NCBI RefSeq assembly: GCF_009829325.1
Contig: NZ_VUOS01000021.1
Coordinates: 62,001-126,000 of the forward strand
Direction: 5' to 3'
Source of the DNA: Nocardia sp. CY41
GTDB lineage: Bacteria; Actinomycetota; Actinomycetes; Mycobacteriales; Mycobacteriaceae
Length of the DNA stretch: 64,000 bases
The notes under the pieces are model-generated. The model had not been told where the DNA came from and did not search any database. It saw only the letters and a program-made list of their open reading frames with translations. The position numbers and the translations under genes were made by a program. Shown here one piece after another: positions 17,810-26,488 of this stretch (position 1 is the first letter of the stretch; each line of letters begins with the position of its first letter).

Positions 17810-18496
17810 ATGGCCGAGTCCTTCCGCACCACCTCCTGCGTCAGCCACAAACATCCGGAGTTCACCGTCGTGTTCACCGAGCCGCAGTTGCCCGGCATGG
17901 AGAACTGGCTGCTGTCGTATCTGGAGTCCACGGTCGCGGCGGGCACGCGGTACCACCCCGGCGAGACGATCCGGATCGGCTGGAATCTGGTTCGGGTGCG
18001 CGGCCGTGACGACGGCACCCTCGGCCTGGCCGAACGCACCGATACGCAGACCTGGGCCGAACAGGTCGATCGCACACTGCGCGACGTCTGGTATCAGCGC
18101 GAAGTGGCGGCCGGAGTCGGTCTGACCGATCGGTTGGACTTTCCCGGCGAGGATCAGCAGGCGATCGTCTCGTCGTGCGGACTCGAATCGCCGGTGCTGG
18201 TCCTGGCCCGCACCGCGACCGACGACCCGGAGTTCTCCGGCTGGTCGGTCGAGTGCTTCGAAGACCACGCGCACCGCGCGTCGTACTACACCACCCTGCT
18301 CGAGCTGGCCACCGCCATGCCGTTCGCGGTGCAGTTCCTCGCGCTCCCGGCCGCGACGACGGTGCTGATCGAGAGCCCCGAGATCACCCCCACCGGTGCC
18401 ATCCGGCCGCACATCGTGGACGCCGACGGCGTGGAACTGTGCCCGATTCCGGGCTCCTACCTGGACTACCTGGTCAACGGCGCACCGGCCGACTAG
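17810..18496 (+). CDS. Conserved-looking hypothetical protein (228 residues)
   Basis: Starts at ATG 17810. The sequence is well-folded in composition (balanced hydrophobic and acidic residues) with no signal peptide or membrane segment. Recognisable stretches are GETIRIGWNLVRVR and the C-terminal IRPHIVDADGVELCPIPGSYLDYLVNG. It has no catalytic motif that I can name. The 3' end overlaps the convergent TetR gene by four bases. Function unknown. Confidence 0.8.
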   Translation: MAESFRTTSCVSHKHPEFTVVFTEPQLPGMENWLLSYLESTVAAGTRYHPGETIRIGWNLVRVRGRDDGTLGLAERTDTQTWAEQVDRTLRDVWYQREVAAGVGLTDRLDFPGEDQQAIVSSCGLESPVLVLARTATDDPEFSGWSVECFEDHAHRASYYTTLLELATAMPFAVQFLALPAATTVLIESPEITPTGAIRPHIVDADGVELCPIPGSYLDYLVNGAPAD

Positions 18497-19125
18497 TCGC
18501 CGGGTCCGAGCAGATCCGCCACGACGGCGTGCGCGGTGCGCACGCCCCACTCGTCGCCCATCTGCCGCGCGGTGTGCGCCGCGGCGATCACCGCGTCGAG
18601 TTCGAACGCGACGGCATCGGCCGCACGGCCGTCGAGATGCCCCTGCTGCTGGGCGCGGCGGATCTCCTTCACCAGAAACGCGAGCCAATCCCGGCGGTCT
18701 TCGGCGATGGCGTCGCGTACCGGTCCCGGTCTGCTGTCGAATTCCGCGAGGGTCGCGACGCGGAAGCACCCGCCGGGAAACGCCGGCTCGGCCACCTGAC
18801 CGAACCAGCGCTCGACCAGGGCGCGCAGGCGGGGTAGTCCGGCGGGCTCGCTCAGGCTCGGTGTGATGACCTCGTCGACGAAGACCTGCCGCGCGGTCTT
18901 CACGGCAGCGAGCTGCAAACTCTCCTTGCTCCCGAAAAGGGTGGCGATACCGCTTTTGCTCAGCCCCAGATCGGTGGCCAAGCGTCCGATGCTCAGGCCG
19001 GTGAGGCCCTCGACGGAGGCAACATCGGCGGCGCGGCGGGCGATCGACGCCCGCGCACGGGCTCCTTTGGCCAACCGCTGATCGGTTTCGCGCTGCTGGG
19101 CGCCCGCGGTGACGGACTCGGTCAT
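18493..19125 (-). CDS. TetR-family transcriptional repressor
   Basis: A 210-residue protein. I chose ATG 19123-19125; the upstream part of the open frame crosses the operator region. The DNA-binding domain (about 18-65) has the recognition helix in LATDLGLSKSGIATLFGSKESLQ, followed by a ligand-binding C-terminal domain. It is divergent from an MFS exporter, the classical arrangement of an autoregulated drug-responsive repressor. Two palindromes in the shared promoter region are its likely operators. Confidence 0.92.
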   Translation of the reverse strand: MTESVTAGAQQRETDQRLAKGARARASIARRAADVASVEGLTGLSIGRLATDLGLSKSGIATLFGSKESLQLAAVKTARQVFVDEVITPSLSEPAGLPRLRALVERWFGQVAEPAFPGGCFRVATLAEFDSRPGPVRDAIAEDRRDWLAFLVKEIRRAQQQGHLDGRAADAVAFELDAVIAAAHTARQMGDEWGVRTAHAVVADLLGPGD

Positions 19126-19155
19126 GACGTCATTCTTCCACTTCGGTGTTGCACA

Positions 19156-19173
19156 TACGAACGTATGGTCGTA
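19156..19173. promoter_or_regulatory. Candidate TetR operator 1
   Basis: An 18-base imperfect palindrome, TACGAACGTATGGTCGTA, with outer arms TACGA/TCGTA. It lies between the divergent TetR and MFS starts, 27 bases centre-to-centre from a second, similar palindrome. Confidence 0.55.
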
Positions 19174-19182
19174 TTTTATGTG

Positions 19183-19200
19183 AACGAACGATCGTGCGTT
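19183..19200. promoter_or_regulatory. Candidate TetR operator 2
   Basis: AACGAACGATCGTGCGTT is an 18-base palindrome with only one mismatched pair. It shares the core ACGAACG...CG with operator 1 and is closer to the exporter start. Confidence 0.6.
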
Positions 19201-19228
19201 TTGTTTCCCACTTCCGAAGGACTTCCTT

Positions 19229-20650
19229 ATGACCGACGCGTCCGTGCGGCTGGACAGCCCGCCGACCGCGACCGCGGCTACCCGCACCTTGCTGATCGCT
19301 TGCGGCGCGGCCTTCATCGCTTTCCTCGACCTCTCCGTGGTCAATATCGCCTTCCCCTCGATCGCCCGGGCCTACCCCGGCACGGCCACCACCACGCTGA
19401 CCTGGATCGTCAGCGGATACGCGGTCGCTTTCGCCGCGCTGCTCACACCCGCCGGACGTTTCGCCGACGCGATCGGACGCCGCAAGCTGTTCCTCGGCGC
19501 GCTGGCCGGTTTCGCCCTCACCTCCTTGTTGTGTGGACTCGCTCCGACAGCGGGCTGGCTCATCGCGGGCCGCGTGCTGCAAGGCGCGACAGCGGCGCTG
19601 ATGGTGCCCTCGGCCCTCGGCCTGGTGCTCGCCGCCACCCCGCGGGAGAAGATCGGCGCGGCCATCGGAGCTTGGTCGGCCGCGGGCGGGTTCGCCGCGG
19701 TGGTCGGTCCCGCGCTCGGCGGCGCGCTGGTCGAAGGTTTCGACTGGCGGGCGGTCTTCGTGATCAACGTGCCGGTGGCACTCCTGCTCATCGCGGCGGC
19801 CGTGCGCATTCCGGCCGTGGACGCCCGTCCTTCCGGCGGCGCGCTGCCGGACCCGCTGGGCACCCTCGCGGTGGCGCTGGGTCTCGGCGGACTGGTCGCG
19901 GGCGTCACCGAGGGGCAGCGTTGGGGCTGGACCTCGGCGGGGACGCTGGCCGCGCTGATCGGCGGCGGAGCGCTGGTGGTCACCGCGCTCGTCCGCTCCG
20001 CGCGCCATCGCGAGCCCGCGATCGCCGTGGACCTCTGGCGCAGCAGGTCCTACGCGCTGGCCAACGCGACGTCGTTCGTCTTCGGCGCGGCCATGTTCGC
20101 CTGGCTGCTGTCGGGACCGCTGTTCCTCGACGCGATCTGGGGCTACTCGGTGCTCGGCTCGGCGGGCGCGATGACCATCGGAGCGGTCGCGTCGATGGTG
20201 ACGGCGACCGTCGCCGGCCGGGTCGCCTCGGCCACGGCCAGGCGATGGCTGGGTGTGCTCGGTGCGGCGATGTTCGTCGCGTGCACCGTGTGGATGAGCA
20301 CGGACGCCTTCGGACCCACCCCGAATCTGTGGTCGGCGTGGATTCCGGCCGGCGTGCTCGGCGGCGGCGGCATCGGTTTCGTCGTCACGGTGCTGGGCAC
20401 CGCGGCCGCCGGTTCCCTTCCGCCACAGCAATTCGCCGCCGGAACCGGCATGAACCTGACCGCGCGGCAGGTGGGCGGCGCACTCGGCGTCGCCGTGCTG
20501 GCCGCCGTGTTCGCGGCGCGACCCGACGATCCGATCGGGGCGTTCCACACCGTCTTCGCGGTGTGCGCGGGCATCGCCGCCGCGGCCGCATGCTTGGCGG
20601 CGCTACCGGCCCGCACTCCCTCCTTCGTCACCGACAACCAGGAAAAATAA
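19229..20650 (+). CDS. MFS multidrug exporter, DHA2 (EmrB/QacA) type
   Basis: A 473-residue protein with about 14 hydrophobic segments. The family motif D1 (LDLSVVNIAFPSIAR, residues about 34-48) and motif A (GRFADAIGRRKLF) are intact. It would export drugs or metabolites in exchange for protons across the cytoplasmic membrane. The substrate cannot be inferred. GAAGGA precedes ATG 19229. It is probably repressed by the divergent TetR protein, and its stop codon overlaps the start of the downstream SGNH hydrolase. Confidence 0.93.
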   Translation: MTDASVRLDSPPTATAATRTLLIACGAAFIAFLDLSVVNIAFPSIARAYPGTATTTLTWIVSGYAVAFAALLTPAGRFADAIGRRKLFLGALAGFALTSLLCGLAPTAGWLIAGRVLQGATAALMVPSALGLVLAATPREKIGAAIGAWSAAGGFAAVVGPALGGALVEGFDWRAVFVINVPVALLLIAAAVRIPAVDARPSGGALPDPLGTLAVALGLGGLVAGVTEGQRWGWTSAGTLAALIGGGALVVTALVRSARHREPAIAVDLWRSRSYALANATSFVFGAAMFAWLLSGPLFLDAIWGYSVLGSAGAMTIGAVASMVTATVAGRVASATARRWLGVLGAAMFVACTVWMSTDAFGPTPNLWSAWIPAGVLGGGGIGFVVTVLGTAAAGSLPPQQFAAGTGMNLTARQVGGALGVAVLAAVFAARPDDPIGAFHTVFAVCAGIAAAAACLAALPARTPSFVTDNQEK

Positions 20651-21333
20651 TGAGCGACAATGAGATTCGTACCGAAGCGAACGACCCTCTGCTGCTGCCG
20701 GCCGCAGAACAGCGACGCCTGCTCGCCGACGCGCCATGGCGGCGCTACGCGGTGCTCGGCGACTCCATCGCGCAGGGCGTCGGCGACCCGAGCCCGGGAT
20801 ACGAACCGGTGGGCTGGGCCGATCGCGTCGCGACCGTGCTCACGGCGGCCCACCCGGGTCTGGCCTACCTGAACACCGGCCGGATCGGCGCCACCTCCGC
20901 CCAGGTCCTCGCCGAGCAGCTGCCCGCCGTACTCGAATTCCAGCCCGACTTGGTCCATCTCAGTTGCGGCGGCAACGACCTGTTCTTGCCCGGCGGCGAT
21001 CTCACCGAGCTGCGGACGAACCTGGACACCTTGTTCGCGACGCTCACCCGCACCGGCGCACAGGTCGTCACGTTCACCCTGGCCGATGTCTGGGAAGTCG
21101 AGCGCATGGCGGCCATGCGCCCGATGCGCGAGCGCATGGCCGCGCTCAACGATATGGTCCGCGAACTGGCCGCCCACTACGACGCACTCCTGCTCGAACT
21201 GTGGGACCACCCGCTGCGCCTGCGGCCGGACCTGATGAGCGCCGACCTCATCCACTTCAGCATGAGCGGCCACGCCGTGCTGGCCTCGGACATGGTGCGC
21301 ATGCTGGCCGGTCACGTCCTCGCACCGCGCTGA
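20650..21333 (+). CDS. SGNH/GDSL-family hydrolase
   Basis: A 227-residue cytoplasmic protein. ATG 20650 overlaps the MFS stop as TAATG, so it is coupled to the exporter. All SGNH blocks are present: GDSIAQG (S39), GGND in LSCGGNDLF, and DLIHFSMSGH with the catalytic Asp and His near the end. The family includes esterases and acyl-hydrolases. Linkage to an efflux pump suggests it acts on the exported compound or a related ester, but this is inference. Confidence 0.9.
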   Translation: MSDNEIRTEANDPLLLPAAEQRRLLADAPWRRYAVLGDSIAQGVGDPSPGYEPVGWADRVATVLTAAHPGLAYLNTGRIGATSAQVLAEQLPAVLEFQPDLVHLSCGGNDLFLPGGDLTELRTNLDTLFATLTRTGAQVVTFTLADVWEVERMAAMRPMRERMAALNDMVRELAAHYDALLLELWDHPLRLRPDLMSADLIHFSMSGHAVLASDMVRMLAGHVLAPR

Positions 21334-21763
21334 CGGCGGTGCAGGTGGTGGAGGCAGCTGCGGCAGCGGGTGCCTCCACCACGTTTCGAGGTGGGCGTCT
21401 ACCGAGCTGCCACGCTCCGGCGGTCAGCGTGACAGCGGCACATGAGGAGCGCCCGAGGATTCGCGCGGCCCCGTCGATTCGTCGCGCAACCTCATGAGAA
21501 CCGGCCGAGGGGCACGCCTGGATCAAAACATCGACGCCCCGCAAGCGAATGGAAGCAGTGCTGCGGCCTTGGAAGACCTTTCGCGACCGCATCGGTCGAT
21601 CGCACGGCCCAACTGAGACCGACCGAAGAGCGCACCTGGCTCGAAGCATCGACGCTCCGCAAGACGGACCTCGTGACCGTGCGTCCGCAGGATCGGCAGT
21701 TCGCGACGGCCGACGCCCGTCACCACTGCCCCCGGGACCGCCCTGCCCCGCACCGGTCTCCCG
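21334..21763. other. Intergenic region with a degenerate direct repeat
   Basis: 430 bases between convergent genes (SGNH hydrolase and WYL regulator). No gene is recognisable. A 32-base direct repeat (21514-21545 and 21632-21663, 26 of 32 identical) shares the core CATCGACGC.CCGCAAG. The region may be the remains of a lost or rearranged gene. Confidence 0.4.
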
Positions 21764-22732
21764 TCACGGTGGCGCGTCGGGCCGAGCATCCGCTCCGTAG
21801 CGGTCGAGCAGTTCGGCGCCCAGGCGGGCCAGCTCGGCGCGGACCTCGGCAGGACCCAGGACCTCGATGGAGGCGCCCCAACCCGCCAGCTGCTGGCCGA
21901 GCATCCAGGCGGTGGGCGCGGTGACGCGGACGCGGACGCGGCCGTCGGCGGCCGGGCCGTCCACGACGCAGTTCCTGCCCTGCTGGTCACGCAGAATCGG
22001 CAGCAGGCGTTCGGAGATCAACAGGGTGGCGGCGGTGCTCGCGCGCCGCCGCTCCATCTCCTCGACCACCTGCGCCCAGGCGGCGGCGAGGTCGAAATCG
22101 TCCGGGCGGTGCGCCGGTTCGTCGGTGAGCAGCGCCTCGGCGATCCGATCGACGCGAAACGTCCGCTGTCCTCGCTCGGTCCCGGCGACCAAGTACCAGA
22201 CGGCGTCCTTGTCCACCAGGCCCCACGGGTCGACCAGACGCTCGGACCGCTCGCCGGTGCGGTTCGCGTAGCGCACCCGCACCTTGTTGCGCTGCACGAC
22301 GGCACGTTGCAGCAGGGACACCACGGGCGGCAACTCACGGTCGGTCGCACCCCAGCGCGCCGGGTCGATCACCACGGCGTCGGCCGCCGCTTCGGCATCC
22401 CCTCGGAACGTCTGGGGCAGCGCCCGGACCAGCTTGCGCAGCGCCGACCGGGCCTCCGGCACCGCGCCCGCGGACGGACCGGCCAGAAGGAACAACGCCC
22501 GCGCCTCCCCTGCCGTCAGCCCGCTCAGATCCGTGCGCGCCCCTCCCACCAGCGACCAACCGCCGCCGCGCCCGGGCTGCGGATACACCGGCACCCCGGC
22601 CGCCGACAGCGCCTCGAGATCGCGGCGCGCGGTGGCGACCGAGGTCTCCAGTTCCGCGGCGACCTGCGCGGCCGTCACCCGTCCCCGGCTCTGCATCATC
22701 AGCAGGATCGCCACCAATCGGTCCGCTCGCAT
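21764..22732 (-). CDS. WYL-domain transcriptional regulator (DeoR-like HTH)
   Basis: A 322-residue protein. ATG 22730-22732 begins MRADRLVAILLMMQSRGRVTAAQVA, the usual start of this family, with the wHTH at 1-55. The WYL domain follows (about 135-210; the WYL triad itself reads WYLVAGTERG), then the WCX C-terminal extension. WYL domains sense nucleotides or other ligands. It is divergent from a VOC-family protein (start 22828), whose expression it probably controls. Confidence 0.92.
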   Translation of the reverse strand: MRADRLVAILLMMQSRGRVTAAQVAAELETSVATARRDLEALSAAGVPVYPQPGRGGGWSLVGGARTDLSGLTAGEARALFLLAGPSAGAVPEARSALRKLVRALPQTFRGDAEAAADAVVIDPARWGATDRELPPVVSLLQRAVVQRNKVRVRYANRTGERSERLVDPWGLVDKDAVWYLVAGTERGQRTFRVDRIAEALLTDEPAHRPDDFDLAAAWAQVVEEMERRRASTAATLLISERLLPILRDQQGRNCVVDGPAADGRVRVRVTAPTAWMLGQQLAGWGASIEVLGPAEVRAELARLGAELLDRYGADARPDAPP

Positions 22733-22827
22733 GCCTTGATTCTGCCGAAAAAAGTGCTCATTCGTTGCGCACTTTGCCTCGGAGGATGGAGGTAACAACG
22801 GAAAAGAACGACTCGAAGGAGAACCCC
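22733..22827. promoter_or_regulatory. Divergent promoter region, WYL regulator and VOC protein
   Basis: A short 95-bp shared promoter region, AT-richer in 22740-22770 (GATTCTGCCGAAAAAAGTG). It includes the Shine-Dalgarno AAGGAG of the VOC gene at 22816-22821. No clear palindrome was found. Confidence 0.4.
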
Positions 22828-23238
22828 ATGTTGCGCGGAATGGCGACGAGCACCTTTTACGCCGACGACCTCGAGGCCGCCAAGGACTGGTACAGCCGGT
22901 TCTTCGGCATCGAGCCCTACTACCACGTCCCCGGCGGCTACTACGAGTTCCGCATCGGTGACTACCAGCACGAATTCGGCATCGTGAACCGCGCTTACGC
23001 GCCTGCCGGAGCCCGCAACGCCCCCGGCGGCGCGATCGTCAACTGGCACGTCGACGACCTGCAAGCAACCTTCGACCGGCTGCTCGAACTCGGCGCGACC
23101 GTGTACGACCCCATCACCCCGCGCGGCAACGGCGAGGGCTTCGTCACCGCCGCCGTGGTCGACCCGTTCGGCAACGTCCTCGGCCTCATGTTCAACCAGC
23201 ACTACCTGGACGTACTCGCCAAAACGGGTCCCGCGTGA
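22828..23238 (+). CDS. VOC-superfamily (glyoxalase/bleomycin-resistance fold) protein
   Basis: A 136-residue protein. ATG 22828 is preceded by AAGGAG six bases away; the longer frame from 22765 is not supported. Two beta-alpha-beta-beta-beta modules are visible, the first starting ATSTFYADDLEAAKDWYSRFFG and the second VNWHVDDLQATFDRLLELGA, ending VVDPFGNVLGLMFN. Such proteins bind a metal and act as dioxygenases, isomerases or resistance proteins. Substrate unknown. Likely regulated by the divergent WYL protein. Confidence 0.9.
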   Translation: MLRGMATSTFYADDLEAAKDWYSRFFGIEPYYHVPGGYYEFRIGDYQHEFGIVNRAYAPAGARNAPGGAIVNWHVDDLQATFDRLLELGATVYDPITPRGNGEGFVTAAVVDPFGNVLGLMFNQHYLDVLAKTGPA

Positions 23239-23366
23239 ACCGACGGGCGGCGGCGTGCTGCCGGATCAGGCGAGCCTGACGTCACGACGAATGTTCCGAC
23301 TGCCACCCGACAGAGCGGCTTCCCGGCATCGTTCCTCGACGGCGTGAGCGCGGCTGCGTCGCCTCG

Positions 23367-24161
23367 TCAAGGGCGGAACCAGCGCTCGAGGACGGTGGCG
23401 ACGCCGTCGTCGAGAACGTGACCCGTCACTTCGTCGGCGAGGTCGCGGATGTCGGTGGGCGCGTTGGCCATCGCGACCGAATGCGCTGCCCAGCGCAGCA
23501 TGTCGCGATCGTTGTATCCGTCGCCGATGGCCAGCGTCGCCTCGTCCGGCACGCCGAGGGCGAGACGGAGCTGTTCGAGCGCCCACCCCTTCGACACGCC
23601 CTGCCGGGAAACGGTGAGCCACGGCCCGAACTCGCCGTGCACCCAGCTCGCGCCGGGCACTTGCAAGGAGCGCAGCGCGAGCAGCATCTCCTCCAGCGAA
23701 CCGTCCGGCAACCAGCCGTTCAGGCGCGGGGTCGGCTCGCTGCTGAGCGCGTGGTGGTCGACGAGCAGATACTCGCCCAGGGAGAATTCGCCGGGCCCGG
23801 CCCCGGTGGCCCAGGTACCGATGCCGACCTTCTCCACGGCGAAGATCATCGCCGGGAACAGTGCACGCAGCGCGGTGATCGCCGGCGCGGGGTCGAACGA
23901 TTGGATCGCGACCGGTTCGCCTCTGGCGACGTCGATGTGCACGGCGCCGTTCGAGCACAAGGCATGCCCCTCGCGCAGACCGAGTTCGGTGAGCACCGGG
24001 CGTGTGGTCAGCAGCGTGCGGCCCGTGGTCACCACGACATGCGCCCCCGCCGTCACGGCCGCGCGCACCGCCTCGACCACCCGCGTACTGATCGGTGTTC
24101 CCGTGTCCAGCAGCGTCCCGTCCACGTCCAGCGCGATCAGCTGGGGACCCCCGGATGCCAT
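23367..24161 (-). CDS. HAD-superfamily phosphatase, Cof type
   Basis: A 264-residue protein starting at ATG 24159-24161 (MASGGPQLIALDVDGTLLD). The catalytic D12 and D14 are in LDVDGTLLD, the second motif is VVTTGRT, and motif IV is GDGYNDRDML. The cap between them is of the Cof (C2) type. It dephosphorylates small phosphorylated metabolites such as sugar phosphates or nucleotides; the exact substrate is unknown. It is a single gene, convergent with the VOC gene. Confidence 0.92.
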   Translation of the reverse strand: MASGGPQLIALDVDGTLLDTGTPISTRVVEAVRAAVTAGAHVVVTTGRTLLTTRPVLTELGLREGHALCSNGAVHIDVARGEPVAIQSFDPAPAITALRALFPAMIFAVEKVGIGTWATGAGPGEFSLGEYLLVDHHALSSEPTPRLNGWLPDGSLEEMLLALRSLQVPGASWVHGEFGPWLTVSRQGVSKGWALEQLRLALGVPDEATLAIGDGYNDRDMLRWAAHSVAMANAPTDIRDLADEVTGHVLDDGVATVLERWFRP

Positions 24162-24259
24162 CAATCCATTGTGCCTCGGCGCCACCGCTGTCGAACGGCG
24201 AATCCGGCGCGGCGAGAACTCCACGCGCGCCGAAGGATTCACCATCCGAGCCGTCGCCG

Positions 24260-26488
24260 CTAACGACCGCGCCCTCCGCCTCCGCCGCCGCCCGCGCCTG
24301 CGCCGCCCGCGGACGAACCGCCGACCGCGCCGGACCGGCCCCGCGACCCCCCGGACGACGAAGCGCCGGAGGAATTCCCACCGGAATGATTACCCGCCGA
24401 CGACGCGCCCCCCGGACGCCCGCCTGATGCGGAGCCCCCGGTCGAGGGTGACCCACCGGCCGACGAATTGCCGGCTGCCCCCGTGGAGGACGACCCGTGC
24501 GTCGAGGAGTTGCGGGTCGACCCAGCTGAAGACGATCCGCTCGTGGACGAACTGCCTTCCGAACCACCAGAAGCCGAACCATCCGACGACGATTCACCGG
24601 CGGACCCACCCGACGAGGAACCGTGCGACGAGGAACTGCCATTCGACCCGCCCGAGGACGAACCATGTGACGAAGAGTTGCCGGCAGACCCGCCCGGCGA
24701 CGAACCGTGCGACGAAGAATTCCCGGTCGACCCACCCGCCGACGAGCCACCCGGTGAGTCGTCGGACGTTCCGTTCGCGGCGGAGTCATTCGTCGAACCA
24801 CTCGACGCGCCCCCGCTCCCGGAGCTACCGCCTGATGGTCCCGCGGCATCACCAGAGGACGACGAACTCGCCCCGGAGGATGCTCCCTGCTCCCCTGATC
24901 CAGCACCCGATGAATCGGGCGTTCCGGTCGAGGGATTGCCCGCCGCGCCTCCCGGCGTGTTGCCACCGGAAGCCGGACCGGGCTCCGCGGGAGTCGAACC
25001 ATTCTGCGGTGCGGGAGTGTTCGGCCCCGGCGTTCCCGGCGCGGGCCGGCCGGGCAAGTCCGGCACCTGCCCCGGCAACGGTAGACCAGGAGTCGAAGGC
25101 TGCCCGGGAACGGGCGGCTGCGCGACGTCTCCGGGCACGGGACGGACGACCGGCGCGAACGGCAGCGGATTCACGAAGTAGGCGGGATCGCCGTATCCCC
25201 GGTAGCGCATTTGGCCTGCCGCGCAGCAGTTTCGCGGGTCACGATGCGAGCCGGGCCGCGACTCCGTCATCGACGGACCATAACCGGCGCTACGCGGCAC
25301 CGGTGTGATGAACCGAGTGTAGGCGGAAGTCCGCTGCGCGAGTGCGGCCCGGCTCGCATGCCAGGCGCTGGGCGCGGTCACCCAGGACCAGGCGTCGGCG
25401 AGTTGCTCGTCGCCTACGTCGACCAACAGGCTGTCGGTCGGCGCGCCGAGTTCCGGCAGACGCTCGAGCAGCGGCGACAGCTCGGGAACCGTCGGTCCGC
25501 CGAAGACCGTGACCGCCGACATCGCGACCGCGGAGACCACCGCCGCACTGGAGAACACCGCCACCCGAGGCGCGGTGGCTCGGCCGTCCGAGGCGCCGAG
25601 CGCCATGGTGCGCGCCGCCATGAGGGCGGCGCCGGCGGCGATCGTCTGACCGGGGTCCGCCGAGATCACCACGGGGCGGCCGAGTTCGGCGAGCGTCCGC
25701 GCCACCTCCGCGGGGCGTGACGCGCCGCCCACCAGCAGGATGCGGCTGATAGCGGACAGGGTGACGCCCGCCTCCCGCACACAGTCGCGGACCAGTTGCA
25801 GCGAGTCCTGCACATGCGCGGTGCGCAACCCGTCGATGTCGATGATGGACGTCATCGACAGTCCCGCGGACGCCACGCCGGGGGCGTACCGCGCGATCAT
25901 CGACCCCAGCGGCTTGCCGCCGAAGTCGTAGGAGCGCATCGGCTTTCCGATCATCGGATGGTTGTCCCAGCCAGGACCGACGCGCACGATACTCACGTCG
26001 AGGCTGGTGCCCCCCAGGTCGTAGATCAGGACGAAGCCGGTTTCCAGCGGGCCCTGCTCGTGCTCCAGCCACTCCGCGGCCGCGACCGGTTCGGGCACCA
26101 AGAGCACGTCACCCGCCCCGGATAGGTCCAGCGCTTGCCGCAGCAGCGCCACCTGCTTGTCGGAATACATTGCGGGATAGGTGGTCACGACGCCCGCTTC
26201 GGACGCACCCTGCTGCGCCGCCCGCAGTTCGCCGACCACCGCGGCGACGAGATTGGCCGGGGACCAGATGCGGCCGCCGACGATCACCGCTTCGGGATCC
26301 CGGCCGAGGTCGGCGAAATCCGTGACCGCCATGTCGAATTGCGGAATGCCACCCAAGCGCAGTCCACCCGCGCTGTCGAAGGTCACCGCGGTGCGCCGAG
26401 ATCGCACCGCCGGCCGTGGTCGATCCGCGCTGACCGAAGCCGTCACGGAGTTCACTGCACCGATGCTGAAACCCAGACCTGTAGTCAT
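24260..26488 (-). CDS. Membrane-anchored Hsp70-like ATPase with Ser/Gly repeat tail
   Basis: A 742-residue protein. Residues 1-295 are an actin/Hsp70 fold: phosphate loop GFSIGAVNS (6-14), phosphate 2 YDLGGTSLD (156-164), adenosine motif LLVGGASRP (251-259). There is no Hsp70 substrate-binding domain. A hydrophobic stretch at about 308-329 could be one membrane helix. It is followed by a short folded segment, a Pro-rich linker (about 440-510) and a Ser/Gly tail with seven 14-residue repeats. The topology suggests a cytoplasmic ATPase with an envelope-facing tail; function unknown. A shorter paralogue lies at 30565-31704. Confidence 0.85.
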   Translation of the reverse strand: MTTGLGFSIGAVNSVTASVSADRPRPAVRSRRTAVTFDSAGGLRLGGIPQFDMAVTDFADLGRDPEAVIVGGRIWSPANLVAAVVGELRAAQQGASEAGVVTTYPAMYSDKQVALLRQALDLSGAGDVLLVPEPVAAAEWLEHEQGPLETGFVLIYDLGGTSLDVSIVRVGPGWDNHPMIGKPMRSYDFGGKPLGSMIARYAPGVASAGLSMTSIIDIDGLRTAHVQDSLQLVRDCVREAGVTLSAISRILLVGGASRPAEVARTLAELGRPVVISADPGQTIAAGAALMAARTMALGASDGRATAPRVAVFSSAAVVSAVAMSAVTVFGGPTVPELSPLLERLPELGAPTDSLLVDVGDEQLADAWSWVTAPSAWHASRAALAQRTSAYTRFITPVPRSAGYGPSMTESRPGSHRDPRNCCAAGQMRYRGYGDPAYFVNPLPFAPVVRPVPGDVAQPPVPGQPSTPGLPLPGQVPDLPGRPAPGTPGPNTPAPQNGSTPAEPGPASGGNTPGGAAGNPSTGTPDSSGAGSGEQGASSGASSSSSGDAAGPSGGSSGSGGASSGSTNDSAANGTSDDSPGGSSAGGSTGNSSSHGSSPGGSAGNSSSHGSSSGGSNGSSSSHGSSSGGSAGESSSDGSASGGSEGSSSTSGSSSAGSTRNSSTHGSSSTGAAGNSSAGGSPSTGGSASGGRPGGASSAGNHSGGNSSGASSSGGSRGRSGAVGGSSAGGAGAGGGGGGGRGR
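24443..24736 (-). repeat. Seven tandem 42-bp repeats encoding a Ser/Gly motif
   Basis: On the coding strand seven consecutive 42-bp units encode variants of GGSAGNSSSHGSSS. The first two are nearly identical in protein sequence and the last two are degenerate. The repeats keep the reading frame because 42 is a multiple of three, so copy number can vary between strains without loss of the protein. Confidence 0.85.

Noticed and set aside
21442..21924. 160-codon plus-strand frame between SGNH and WYL genes
   Set aside because: Low-complexity Arg/Pro composition, no ribosome site, and it overlaps the WYL gene antisense.
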